Assembly: GCA_947259435.1 (NCBI GenBank)
Contig: CAMYMP010000714.1
Span: 1 to 7,187 of the forward strand
Direction: 5' to 3'
DNA: 7,187 nucleotides
DNA from: an uncultured Woeseiaceae bacterium
GTDB lineage: Bacteria > Pseudomonadota > Gammaproteobacteria > Woeseiales > Woeseiaceae
The notes under the pieces were generated by a model, which saw only the letters and a program-made list of their open reading frames with translations, was not told where the DNA came from and ran no database searches. This document shows, one piece after another, positions 1 through 5,861 of this stretch (positions are counted from its first letter, which is position 1; the number at the start of each line of letters is the position of its first letter). A program made the translations under genes and the position numbers.

Positions 1-440
1 ATTTCGCACCGCGCGCTGCAAGTGTTGTCAGTTGGGATGGCGCGGTCGCCAGAAAATCGTTCGACCATGAAATCGGTCACCTGTTTGGAGCCCGTCACGA
101 TCGCGCACAGGACTGGACGGACGGCAAGCCTTTCGATTTCAATCATGGATTTGTGAATATCGGTGTCGCACAGGTGACGATCATGGCGTATACGAAGACA
201 TGTGAATCGCTAGGCATCGAATGTACGAGAACCGGAAGATGGTCGAATCCCAACATGCTACCGGTGAACACCTGGGGTTTGCCGGAATCCCACAGTTTCC
301 CGGCTTACAATGCGCTGACGCTTATGTCGACGGTAAAGACCGTTTCCAAATTCAATGAACAGCACGAAGACCTGCTCGGGTGCTGCGTCAACACTGGGAC
401 GTTTTGGAACAAAAAATGGCGGCCCGGACCTTGTCCCTGA
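1..440 (+). CDS. Metzincin-type zinc metallopeptidase, C-terminal fragment (5' end outside window)
   Basis: This is the last 145 codons (reading from base 3) of a protein that begins left of the window. Seen: the extended zinc-binding motif HEIGHLFGARHD at fragment residues 22-33. It supplies three His ligands (22, 26, 32), the catalytic Glu23 and the conserved Gly29. A Met-turn (TIMAY, Met61) follows 35 residues later. HExxHxxGxxHD plus a Met-turn defines the metzincin clan, which includes reprolysin-like (M12B) and bacterial M72 peptidases. The segment NALTLMSTVKTVSKFN resembles the terminal helix of such catalytic domains. Five cysteines follow the Met-turn, including a CC pair near the end, which fits disulfides in a secreted enzyme. 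The signal peptide and any propeptide would lie outside the window. A GTG at 153 is in frame but falls inside the catalytic domain, so it is not a real start. The exact subfamily and substrate cannot be assigned. Sampled GC (47-53%) is lower than in the genes to the right. Confidence 0.88.
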   Translation, partial: FAPRAASVVSWDGAVARKSFDHEIGHLFGARHDRAQDWTDGKPFDFNHGFVNIGVAQVTIMAYTKTCESLGIECTRTGRWSNPNMLPVNTWGLPESHSFPAYNALTLMSTVKTVSKFNEQHEDLLGCCVNTGTFWNKKWRPGPCP

Positions 441-480
441 GGCATAGGCAGTGAATAGATACGATTGGGAAACCAAAATC

Positions 481-717
481 ATGATGCAGAGTAAAGCTAA
501 GTTTGGTCGGCGCAGCGGCATGATTGCGGTCATATCATCGCTGGCGCTGATTTTCGGGACGGGATGCTCGACCGTCTACTGTGACTGGGAAACTGACACG
601 GGTGCAAACGACGAAGCCGCGACGGCTAGCAATCGAATTGACATTCCGTCTAACGCGGACGAAGCGGTTCAAGGGCGACTACCGACGCTGCATGGTGAGC
701 CCGTCGCCTCCGAATAG
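481..717 (+). CDS. Small predicted lipoprotein / exported peptide of unknown function
   Basis: This 78-residue protein matches no family I recognise. Seen: a basic N-terminal stretch (KAKFGRRSG), a hydrophobic run (MIAVISSLALIFG) and then GTGC, which together look like a signal peptide ending in a lipobox cysteine. Gly at position -3 is atypical for a lipobox, so ordinary secretion is also possible. The predicted mature part is only about 50 residues, acidic and Ser/Thr/Ala-rich, with a second Cys five residues after the first. Start choice: the reading frame is open from a GTG at 451, which has TGAGG 8 bases upstream. That start would put acidic residues ahead of the signal peptide, so ATG 481 or the adjacent ATG 484 is preferred. 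GGGA at 467-470 is a modest ribosome binding site for 481. The gene lies 40 bp after the metallopeptidase on the same strand and shares its lower GC, so the two may be co-transcribed and co-inherited. Confidence 0.55.
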   Translation: MMQSKAKFGRRSGMIAVISSLALIFGTGCSTVYCDWETDTGANDEAATASNRIDIPSNADEAVQGRLPTLHGEPVASE

Positions 718-719
718 GG

Positions 720-746
720 CCGCAGCCTATCGTTTTAGGCTTGCGG
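720..746 (+). terminator. Stem-loop after the small lipoprotein gene (possible terminator)
   Basis: CCGCAGCCT (720-728) can pair with AGGCTTGCGG (737-746) with a single bulged base and a loop of about 8 nt, starting three bases after the stop codon. The position suits transcription termination or mRNA 3'-end protection. No T-run follows (the next bases are TCGATAAATAAG), so it is not a canonical intrinsic terminator. Confidence 0.35.
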
Positions 747-817
747 TCGATAAATAAGCTGGACTCCAACTGGAACGTGCGAGGGAGAATAAGTCAGACC
801 GTTTTGGCTGCGTTATG

Positions 818-862
818 TCCTGATATCCGGCGCGGTACTTGTGGCATAGGCTGATATCAGGA
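818..862 (+). promoter_or_regulatory. Perfect 10-bp inverted repeat covering the pcm ribosome binding site
   Basis: TCCTGATATC at 818-827 is the exact reverse complement of GATATCAGGA at 853-862, with 25 bases between them. The right arm includes most of the pcm Shine-Dalgarno sequence (AGGAG, 859-863, 7 bases before the ATG). In RNA this would form a hairpin that hides the ribosome binding site. In DNA, CTGATATC also occurs as a direct repeat at 820-827 and 851-858, an offset of 31 bp or about three helical turns, so paired protein-binding sites are an alternative reading. The structure is seen directly; any regulatory function is inferred. No convincing -35/-10 promoter was found in 718-870. 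Confidence 0.45.
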
Positions 863-870
863 GTGGGCTG

Positions 871-1590
871 ATGGCAGGCTATTCGAAATTGCGCAAACTG
901 ATGGTTGATTACCAGATCGCTCGGCGTGGTGTGACGTCGCGAGTCGTTCTCGATGCGATGCGCAAGGTGCCGCGTGAGCGCTTCGTGCCGAAAGGAGAAC
1001 GACTATTCGCGTACGACGACTCGCCGCTGCCGATCGGCAAAAGTCAGACGATTTCGCAACCCTATGTCGTGGCCTATATGGCCGAAGCGCTGGCCCTCGA
1101 AGGTGGCGAGAAGGTGCTCGAGATTGGCACCGGCTCAGGCTACGCGGCGGCAGTTCTTGGGGAAATAGCGGCCGAGGTCTACACGATAGAACGCATCAAG
1201 GCACTCGCCGATAGGGCACGTGCTGTTCTCGAGGACCTCGGTTACGACAACGTGCACGTGCAGCATGGCGACGGCACGCTCGGCTGGCCCGACCAGGCAC
1301 CGTTCGATGGCATCGTGGTTACAGCCGGAGGCCCCGAGGTTCCCGAGACACTCAAGCACCAGCTCAGGATAGGTGGGCGCCTGGTCATTCCGATCGGCGG
1401 TTACGCGACGTTTCAACAACTCGTCCGGGTGACGCGCGTGGCAGAGGACGAGTTCGACACGGAAAACCTCTTACCGGTCCGCTTCGTCCCGCTCGTCGGC
1501 GACGAAGGCTGGCCATCGGAGCATCAGTCGCGGCGCGGTGCATCGACGCCGCGTAACGGCAATGACCCTGACGAGACGCTGGGACGTTAG
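871..1590 (+). CDS. pcm: Protein-L-isoaspartate O-methyltransferase
   Basis: This cytoplasmic repair enzyme uses S-adenosylmethionine to methylate isoaspartyl residues formed by ageing of Asp and Asn, which lets the peptide bond return to the normal form. Seen in 239 residues: the N-terminal signature VPRERFVP (33-40); the substrate-binding loop around SQTISQPY (58-65); SAM motif I VLEIGTGSG (82-90); the acidic residue at the end of strand 2 in YTIER (Glu107); GDG (133-135); DGIVVTAG (146-153); and the family's late strand VRFVPLVGDEGW (203-214). About 25 Ser/Arg/Asp-rich residues follow that last motif and are probably a disordered tail, so the protein is slightly longer than the ~208-residue E. 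coli enzyme. The ATG start is supported by AGGAG 7 bases upstream. It is not in the surE-pcm-nlpD-rpoS arrangement common in enteric bacteria; here it heads a cluster with an M50 protease. The stop is 16 bp before the next gene's preferred start. Confidence 0.95.
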   Translation: MAGYSKLRKLMVDYQIARRGVTSRVVLDAMRKVPRERFVPKGERLFAYDDSPLPIGKSQTISQPYVVAYMAEALALEGGEKVLEIGTGSGYAAAVLGEIAAEVYTIERIKALADRARAVLEDLGYDNVHVQHGDGTLGWPDQAPFDGIVVTAGGPEVPETLKHQLRIGGRLVIPIGGYATFQQLVRVTRVAEDEFDTENLLPVRFVPLVGDEGWPSEHQSRRGASTPRNGNDPDETLGR

Positions 1591-1596
1591 ACCGGC

Positions 1597-1609
1597 GAGG
1601 CAAGCCATG
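1597..1609 (+). promoter_or_regulatory. Ribosome binding site and start codon that fix the M50 protease start
   Basis: GAGG at 1597-1600 lies 6 bases before ATG 1607-1609. The same frame also has ATGs at 1538 and 1562, but these lie inside pcm and would add an Arg-rich leader translated from pcm's own coding bases. The 1607 start gives a clean N-terminus and a 16-bp gap after pcm. Confidence 0.6.
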
Positions 1610-2767
1610 GCACGCACTCAGCGACAATCGAGGGGCATTCGGCAATTCCGGTTGTTCACGCTTTTCGGCTTCGAGGTAAAGCTGGACCTGAGCTGGCTGT
1701 TGCTGGCCTTGCTGATCAGCTGGTCGCTCGGGGCGGGCCTGTTTCCGCAGGAGTACCCGGGTTTATCGGTGATCGTGTATGCGTGGATGGGCATTGCGGT
1801 CGCAATCGGGGTTTTCTTCTCGATCGTCTTTCACGAATTTGCGCACTCCCTGGTGGCACGACACTACGGCACGCCCATTCGCGGTATCACGCTATTCATA
1901 TTCGGCGGGGTCGCCGAATTGGAGCAAGAGCCGCCCAGCCCGAAGTCCGAGTTCCTGATAGCGATCGCAGGCCCCATTTCCAGCTTTGTGCTGGCCTACG
2001 TATTCTGGATGATTGGCACGCTCGCGACCGCCGGACACTGGCCGGCGCCGTTCGTTGGTGTCGCCGATGTGATGGCGTTAATCAATCTGACAGTCGCTGT
2101 ATTCAACCTGGTCCCGGCTTTCCCGCTCGATGGCGGCCGGGTGTTGCGCGCCGCACTCTGGCAACGCAAAGGTGACCTGCGATCGGCGACTTTCATTGTC
2201 AGCCAGATCGGCCGGGCGTTCGGGCTGGCATTAATGCTCCTGGGTGTCATCGCCTTTATCCGTGGCAATCTGATCGGCGGCATGTGGTGGTTCCTGATCG
2301 GTATTTTCGTGCGCGGGGCGGCCGCCGCGTCGTACCAGCAGCTCGTCGTGAGCGAGATGATCAAGGATCAGCCGGTCACGCAATTCATGCGGCGCGACCC
2401 GGTGACGGTTCCGCCGTCGATATCAATAGACGAATGGCTGGACGATTACGTCTATCAGCATCACTTCAAGATGTATCCTGTCGTCGACGGCGCGAAGCTG
2501 CTGGGTTGCATCAGCGTCGACGACATCAGGACGCTGCCACAGAGCGAACGAGATAAGAGAACCGTGGGTGAACTGCTGCAGCCCTGCTCGGCAGCCAACA
2601 CGATTCCCGCCGACATGAGCACGGCCAAATTGCTCAGAGATATTGTCCATCCCGACACGCGGTCTCGCTATATGGTGGTGGACAACGGCCGGCTTGTCGG
2701 CATCATCTCGCTCAAGGACCTGCTCGAACTCATTGCTCTCAAGCTCGAGATCGAGCCGAAGAGCTGA
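1607..2767 (+). CDS. M50 family site-2-type intramembrane metalloprotease with two CBS domains
   Basis: This is a polytopic inner-membrane zinc protease predicted to cut transmembrane segments of substrate proteins. Seen in 386 residues: hydrophobic segments near 26-46, 52-75, 92-103, 116-142, 150-172 and 204-243; zinc motif HEFAH (His76, Glu77, His80) at the end of the second segment; and the second active-site motif NLVPAFPLDGG (167-177), which provides the third ligand, Asp175. Two CBS domains follow at about 253-310 and 318-378, each ending in the usual (G)xIS(L/V)xD element. This is the CBS-bearing S2P group (Rip3-like). It has no PDZ domain, unlike RseP. CBS domains commonly bind adenosine nucleotides, so activity may respond to energy state or SAM-type ligands; that is inference. 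No anti-sigma factor or other evident substrate is encoded nearby. The gene sits 16 bp after pcm and 34 bp before the nuclease gene, which suggests one transcript. Confidence 0.92.
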   Translation: MARTQRQSRGIRQFRLFTLFGFEVKLDLSWLLLALLISWSLGAGLFPQEYPGLSVIVYAWMGIAVAIGVFFSIVFHEFAHSLVARHYGTPIRGITLFIFGGVAELEQEPPSPKSEFLIAIAGPISSFVLAYVFWMIGTLATAGHWPAPFVGVADVMALINLTVAVFNLVPAFPLDGGRVLRAALWQRKGDLRSATFIVSQIGRAFGLALMLLGVIAFIRGNLIGGMWWFLIGIFVRGAAAASYQQLVVSEMIKDQPVTQFMRRDPVTVPPSISIDEWLDDYVYQHHFKMYPVVDGAKLLGCISVDDIRTLPQSERDKRTVGELLQPCSAANTIPADMSTAKLLRDIVHPDTRSRYMVVDNGRLVGIISLKDLLELIALKLEIEPKS

Positions 2768-2801
2768 TGTCCTGATATTTTTGACCCAGGCGATATCCGC
2801 A

Positions 2802-4265
2802 ATGAGACCCTACCTCTCTAAATCCCGCCTGATCTCGGCCTGGCAGTGCCCGAAGAAGCTGTACCTGGAGAAGCATCACCCTGAGTACGGTGTCATCACG
2901 CCACAGATGGAGTCGATATTTGCCGGTGGCCATCAGGTGGGTGACGTGGCTAAACAACTCTACGGTACCGCCGACTCTGTAGAGATCCCGTTCAACCGCA
3001 AAACGAGCCTGATGGTTGGTCGGACGCAGCAGCTCATCGAGCAGGGCGTCGACGCGCCGATCTTCGAGGCGACGTTTCAATACGAGGGCGTCTTGGTGCG
3101 GGTCGATGTCCTGATTCCCGACGGTGACGGCTGGCGGCTAATCGAGGTCAAGGCCTCCACCTCGGTCAAGGACGTCCACGTGCTCGACTGTGCGATTCAG
3201 GACTGGGTCCTGCGCAATGCCGGCATCAACGTCACCTCCATCTGGCTGGCCCACATCGACAACCAGTTCGTGTACCCGGGCGGTGGCGACTACGACGGGC
3301 TGCTCGTCGAGAATGACCTGACCGAGGAGGTCCGTACCCTCGAGCCGCGCGTCGGCGAGCTGATCGACAAAGCGCGCGAGGCCGTCACGGGCCCGATGCC
3401 GGAGATCAACGTCGGCGCCCACTGCACCAAACCCTACGACTGTCAGTTTCAGGGGTACTGTTGGCCAGCGGATACCAAGTACCCGATTGCGGGATTGCGA
3501 GGGAGCAAGGCGAAACTCGGTGAGTACGTGGCACTCGGGGCCCGCGACATCCTCGATGTCGATGAGCACAGCATCACGGCCGCCACGCAACGGCGCATTT
3601 ATCGGGTGACGTGCAAAGGCGAGCCCGAGATACTCGAGGGCGCCCGGCAAACGCTCGAGGCCTTGCCGTACCCGCGCTACTACCTGGACTTCGAGACGAT
3701 CGCGCCTGGCGTGCCGTTCTGGGCAGGCACGCGACCTTACCAGACGCTGCCCGTGCAGTGGTCCTGCCATATCGAAGAGCAGGGTGGCGAGCTGCGGCAC
3801 GAAGCATTCCTGGACCTCTCCGGCAAGCCGCCGATGCGGGCGTTGGCCGAGCGCATGATCGAGTGTCTCGGTAATAACGGACCCGTGCTGATGTACACGA
3901 ACTACGAGCAGAAGGTGATTGAGGGCTTGATCGGGCTATGCCCGGATCTGGCCGAACCACTGCATAAAATTATTAATAGACTCGAGGACTTACACCCGAT
4001 AGTTAAACAGAATTACTACCATCCGAACATGCTCGGTTCGTGGTCGATCAAGGCCGTCATGCCCACGATCAACCCGGATATGAACTATGCGAAGCTCGAA
4101 GGCATTGCCGAAGGCACGGCGGCGTCGGACGGCTTCATCGAGGCGATTAATCCCGACACCGACATGGTGCGTAAGCTCGAGCTCGAAGAGCAGCTGCTGC
4201 GTTACTGCAAGTTCGACACCGAGGCGATGGTCGAGATCGTGCGGTTTTTCAGCGGCCCCGAGTAA
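2802..4265 (+). CDS. DUF2779 protein: RecB/Cas4-like PD-(D/E)XK nuclease with Fe-S cysteines fused to DEDDy-like exonuclease
   Basis: This 487-residue putative two-module nuclease probably acts on DNA or RNA in the cytoplasm; no member's substrate is known to me. The N-terminal module resembles Cas4/AddB/RecB nucleases: the opening SKSRLISAWQCPKKLYL (Cys16), Asp102 in VRVDVL, Glu115-x-Lys117 in IEVKAST, and Gln133 in the next helix. Cys208, Cys214 and Cys220 (C-x5-C-x5-C) with Cys16 form a candidate 4Fe-4S site like that of Cas4/AddB. The C-terminal module (about 293-483, DUF2779) looks like an RNase H-fold DEDDy exonuclease: DFE at 296-298, NYE at 367-369, Asp396, then YCKFD with Tyr468 and Asp472. 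Start: the frame is open upstream to 2643, but that part overlaps the protease gene and reads as low-complexity Ser/Arg sequence. ATG 2802 begins exactly at the family's N-terminal motif, though its Shine-Dalgarno (CAGG, 11 bases away) is weak. It is third in the cluster and ends 22 bp from a convergent gene. Confidence 0.85.
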   Translation: MRPYLSKSRLISAWQCPKKLYLEKHHPEYGVITPQMESIFAGGHQVGDVAKQLYGTADSVEIPFNRKTSLMVGRTQQLIEQGVDAPIFEATFQYEGVLVRVDVLIPDGDGWRLIEVKASTSVKDVHVLDCAIQDWVLRNAGINVTSIWLAHIDNQFVYPGGGDYDGLLVENDLTEEVRTLEPRVGELIDKAREAVTGPMPEINVGAHCTKPYDCQFQGYCWPADTKYPIAGLRGSKAKLGEYVALGARDILDVDEHSITAATQRRIYRVTCKGEPEILEGARQTLEALPYPRYYLDFETIAPGVPFWAGTRPYQTLPVQWSCHIEEQGGELRHEAFLDLSGKPPMRALAERMIECLGNNGPVLMYTNYEQKVIEGLIGLCPDLAEPLHKIINRLEDLHPIVKQNYYHPNMLGSWSIKAVMPTINPDMNYAKLEGIAEGTAASDGFIEAINPDTDMVRKLELEEQLLRYCKFDTEAMVEIVRFFSGPE

Positions 4266-4287
4266 TCGAGCGGCGCCGAGCTGTCAC

Positions 4288-5778
4288 TCAGGCCGTCGGG
4301 TCGATATTCGCGTTCAGCCGGAACAGGTTGCCCGGGTCGTACTGCCTTTTCACCTTCAGCAGCCGCTTGAAATTGCCCTGGTAGTTCGCGTTGAGCACGC
4401 GCTGCGGCTCATCCGAGGCCTCGTTCGTGTACCAGCCGTCGGTGAACGACTCCACGCTGCTCCAGTACTGCTTGATGTACTTGACGTGCGGGGCCGCCTC
4501 GTTTTCGAGCGGCCAGGCAACGAACACCATCATGTTGGCCTGCGACTTGCGGTGCGCAAAGGCCGTCGCGTCAGCCGGCACGCGGCCGATCGCACCGCCG
4601 GAATGTTGGAAAATCAGCGCCGTGGTACGACCCGGGTCGCCTTCGAAGCCGTCGACGAGTTTGTCCATTAGCTCAACCGGGAACGCGTTGATGAAACCGC
4701 CTTTCATGTACTGCCCTTCATTGCGCGGGTCGGTGGTGTCCCACGAGCGTTGCAGTTCGACGTAGTCTATCGGCGCAATACCGTCATACGCCGGCGTGCC
4801 CAGCGCGCGGATCGGCGCGAGCACCTGCTCGGTTTTTGCTGCGGGCCCGGAGTAACACACAGTCAGGCCAACGCCGTCCCCCTGGCCGGTCATCGTTCTC
4901 ATGAGGAACAAGTCGCAGTAGAGGTCATCCGGCGCGCTCATCGCGAACTCTGCGTAAAACCGCATGATGTCCCGGGCCCGCTCCGGCGCAAAGACGATGT
5001 CACCGCCCACGACCTGTCGCTGCATCGGGTGCAGCTGGAACTCGAACGAGGTCACGACACCGAAGTTGCCGCCGCCACCGCGCAGCGCCCAGTAAAGGTC
5101 GGGATTCTGGTCCGCGCTCGCATGGCGGAACGCACCGTCCGCCGTGACGACATCGAAGCCCTTGACGTTGTCGAGCGCGAGGCCGAAGCGCCGTCCCAGG
5201 CGGCCGAATCCGCCACCCAGCGTCAGGCCACCGACGCCCGTATGCGACACGGTGCCCGCGGTCGTTACGAGACCGAGCGCCATGGATTCGCGGTCGAGCT
5301 CGCCGAGCAGGCTGCCGCCGGCGACGTACGCCGTCCGCGACTTTGGATCGACCCGCGCGTGTCGAAGGGTAGACAAGTCGATCTGCATGCCGCCCTCACA
5401 CGTCGATTTGCCCGAATAGCTGTGACCGCCACATTTGACGGCGAGTAGCAGTTCGCGTTCGCGGGCAAAATTCACCGCGTTCTGAATGTCGGCCACGCCG
5501 GTCGGCTGCACGATGAGCGCCGGATGGCGGTCGATGCCGCGATTCAGCACGCGTCTTGCGATGTCGTAATTCACGTTGCCCGGCAGCAGAAGGTTGCCGC
5601 GCAGACTGTCTGACAACTCCTTGACCGCGGCTTGCTCGATCGCGATGTCCGCACCGGTGCCGGTCACGGCCGCGACTTCGCCCGTGACTTCGGTGAGTTG
5701 CGCCAGTGCCAAACGCAGCGGCAACGCCGATGCGACCCCGGCGGCAACCGCCGAATGAAGAAAATGCCTGCGGTTCAT
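4288..5778 (-). CDS. Tat-exported FAD-dependent oxidase, berberine-bridge-enzyme type
   Basis: This is an extracytoplasmic flavoprotein oxidase of the PCMH/VAO superfamily, 496 residues. Seen: a twin-arginine signal, NRRHFLHS (Arg3-Arg4), a hydrophobic stretch, and an AxA-type cleavage site ending at Ala26 (LALA before Gln27). The FAD-binding domain spans about 83-255: LIVQPTGVADIQ, then CGGHSY with His119, the expected covalent 8-alpha-histidyl FAD anchor. The glycine-rich GTVSHTGVGGLTLGGGFG (175-192) and LYWALRGGGGNFGVVTSF (228-245) follow. The C-terminal BBE segment (NYQGNFKRLLKVKRQYDPGN, 465-484, then FRLNANI) is intact. The second anchoring Cys of plant bicovalent enzymes corresponds to Ser178, so single covalent attachment is expected, as in many bacterial relatives. 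Such enzymes oxidise sugars, alcohols or aromatic compounds, reducing O2 to H2O2; the substrate here is unknown. ATG at 5778 is backed by AGAGGGGG (5785-5792). The gene lies 83 bp downstream of the hydrolase on the same strand. Confidence 0.92.
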   Translation of the reverse strand: MNRRHFLHSAVAAGVASALPLRLALAQLTEVTGEVAAVTGTGADIAIEQAAVKELSDSLRGNLLLPGNVNYDIARRVLNRGIDRHPALIVQPTGVADIQNAVNFARERELLLAVKCGGHSYSGKSTCEGGMQIDLSTLRHARVDPKSRTAYVAGGSLLGELDRESMALGLVTTAGTVSHTGVGGLTLGGGFGRLGRRFGLALDNVKGFDVVTADGAFRHASADQNPDLYWALRGGGGNFGVVTSFEFQLHPMQRQVVGGDIVFAPERARDIMRFYAEFAMSAPDDLYCDLFLMRTMTGQGDGVGLTVCYSGPAAKTEQVLAPIRALGTPAYDGIAPIDYVELQRSWDTTDPRNEGQYMKGGFINAFPVELMDKLVDGFEGDPGRTTALIFQHSGGAIGRVPADATAFAHRKSQANMMVFVAWPLENEAAPHVKYIKQYWSSVESFTDGWYTNEASDEPQRVLNANYQGNFKRLLKVKRQYDPGNLFRLNANIDPTA

Positions 5779-5784
5779 TGATTA

Positions 5785-5792
5785 CCCCCTCT
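5785..5792 (-). promoter_or_regulatory. Strong ribosome binding site of the FAD oxidase gene
   Basis: Read on the minus strand, AGAGGGGG precedes the ATG by 6 bases and fixes the start at the Tat signal peptide. The 83-bp gap to the hydrolase gene (5779-5861) shows no clear promoter and no stem-loop with a T-run, so read-through from the hydrolase is plausible but unproven. Confidence 0.6.
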
Positions 5793-5861
5793 AGTCTTTT
5801 TGTTCTTAGCCAGTGAAGGCTTTGGAAAAGCATAGCTCAATTTCAGGGTAACCCCTATGGT

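Noticed and set aside
463..593. Near-identical GAYTGGGAAAC copies (463-473 and 583-593) encoding DWET twice in the longer small-protein frame
   Set aside because: An 11-base imperfect match is within chance, and the first copy probably lies upstream of the true start codon.
1538..1606. Upstream extension of the M50 protease overlapping pcm
   Set aside because: The extra 23 residues are Arg-rich and come from out-of-frame pcm codons; ATG 1607 has its own GAGG ribosome binding site.
2643..2801. Upstream extension of the DUF2779 gene overlapping the protease
   Set aside because: The added residues are a Ser/Arg-rich shadow of the second CBS domain; the family's N-terminal motif begins right after ATG 2802.
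3138..3800. 220-codon open frame on the minus strand inside the DUF2779 gene
   Set aside because: It lies wholly antisense to a gene with clear nuclease motifs, its translation is low-complexity and Arg/Leu/Val/Asp-rich with no recognisable motif, and long antisense frames are expected at this GC content.
4266..4287. Possible bidirectional terminator between the convergent nuclease and oxidase genes
   Set aside because: Only a short self-complementary CGGCGCCG (4271-4278) is present, with no loop and no T-run on either strand.
4750..5448. 232-codon plus-strand open frame antisense to the FAD oxidase
   Set aside because: The frame mirrors codon positions of the oxidase gene, has an Arg/His/Ala-rich translation and lacks any domain signature or ribosome binding site.
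5819..5840. Short GCTTT/AAAGC stem in the gap between the hydrolase and oxidase genes
   Set aside because: The stem is only five pairs with a 3-base loop and no T-run follows on the minus strand, so it is too weak to call a terminator.
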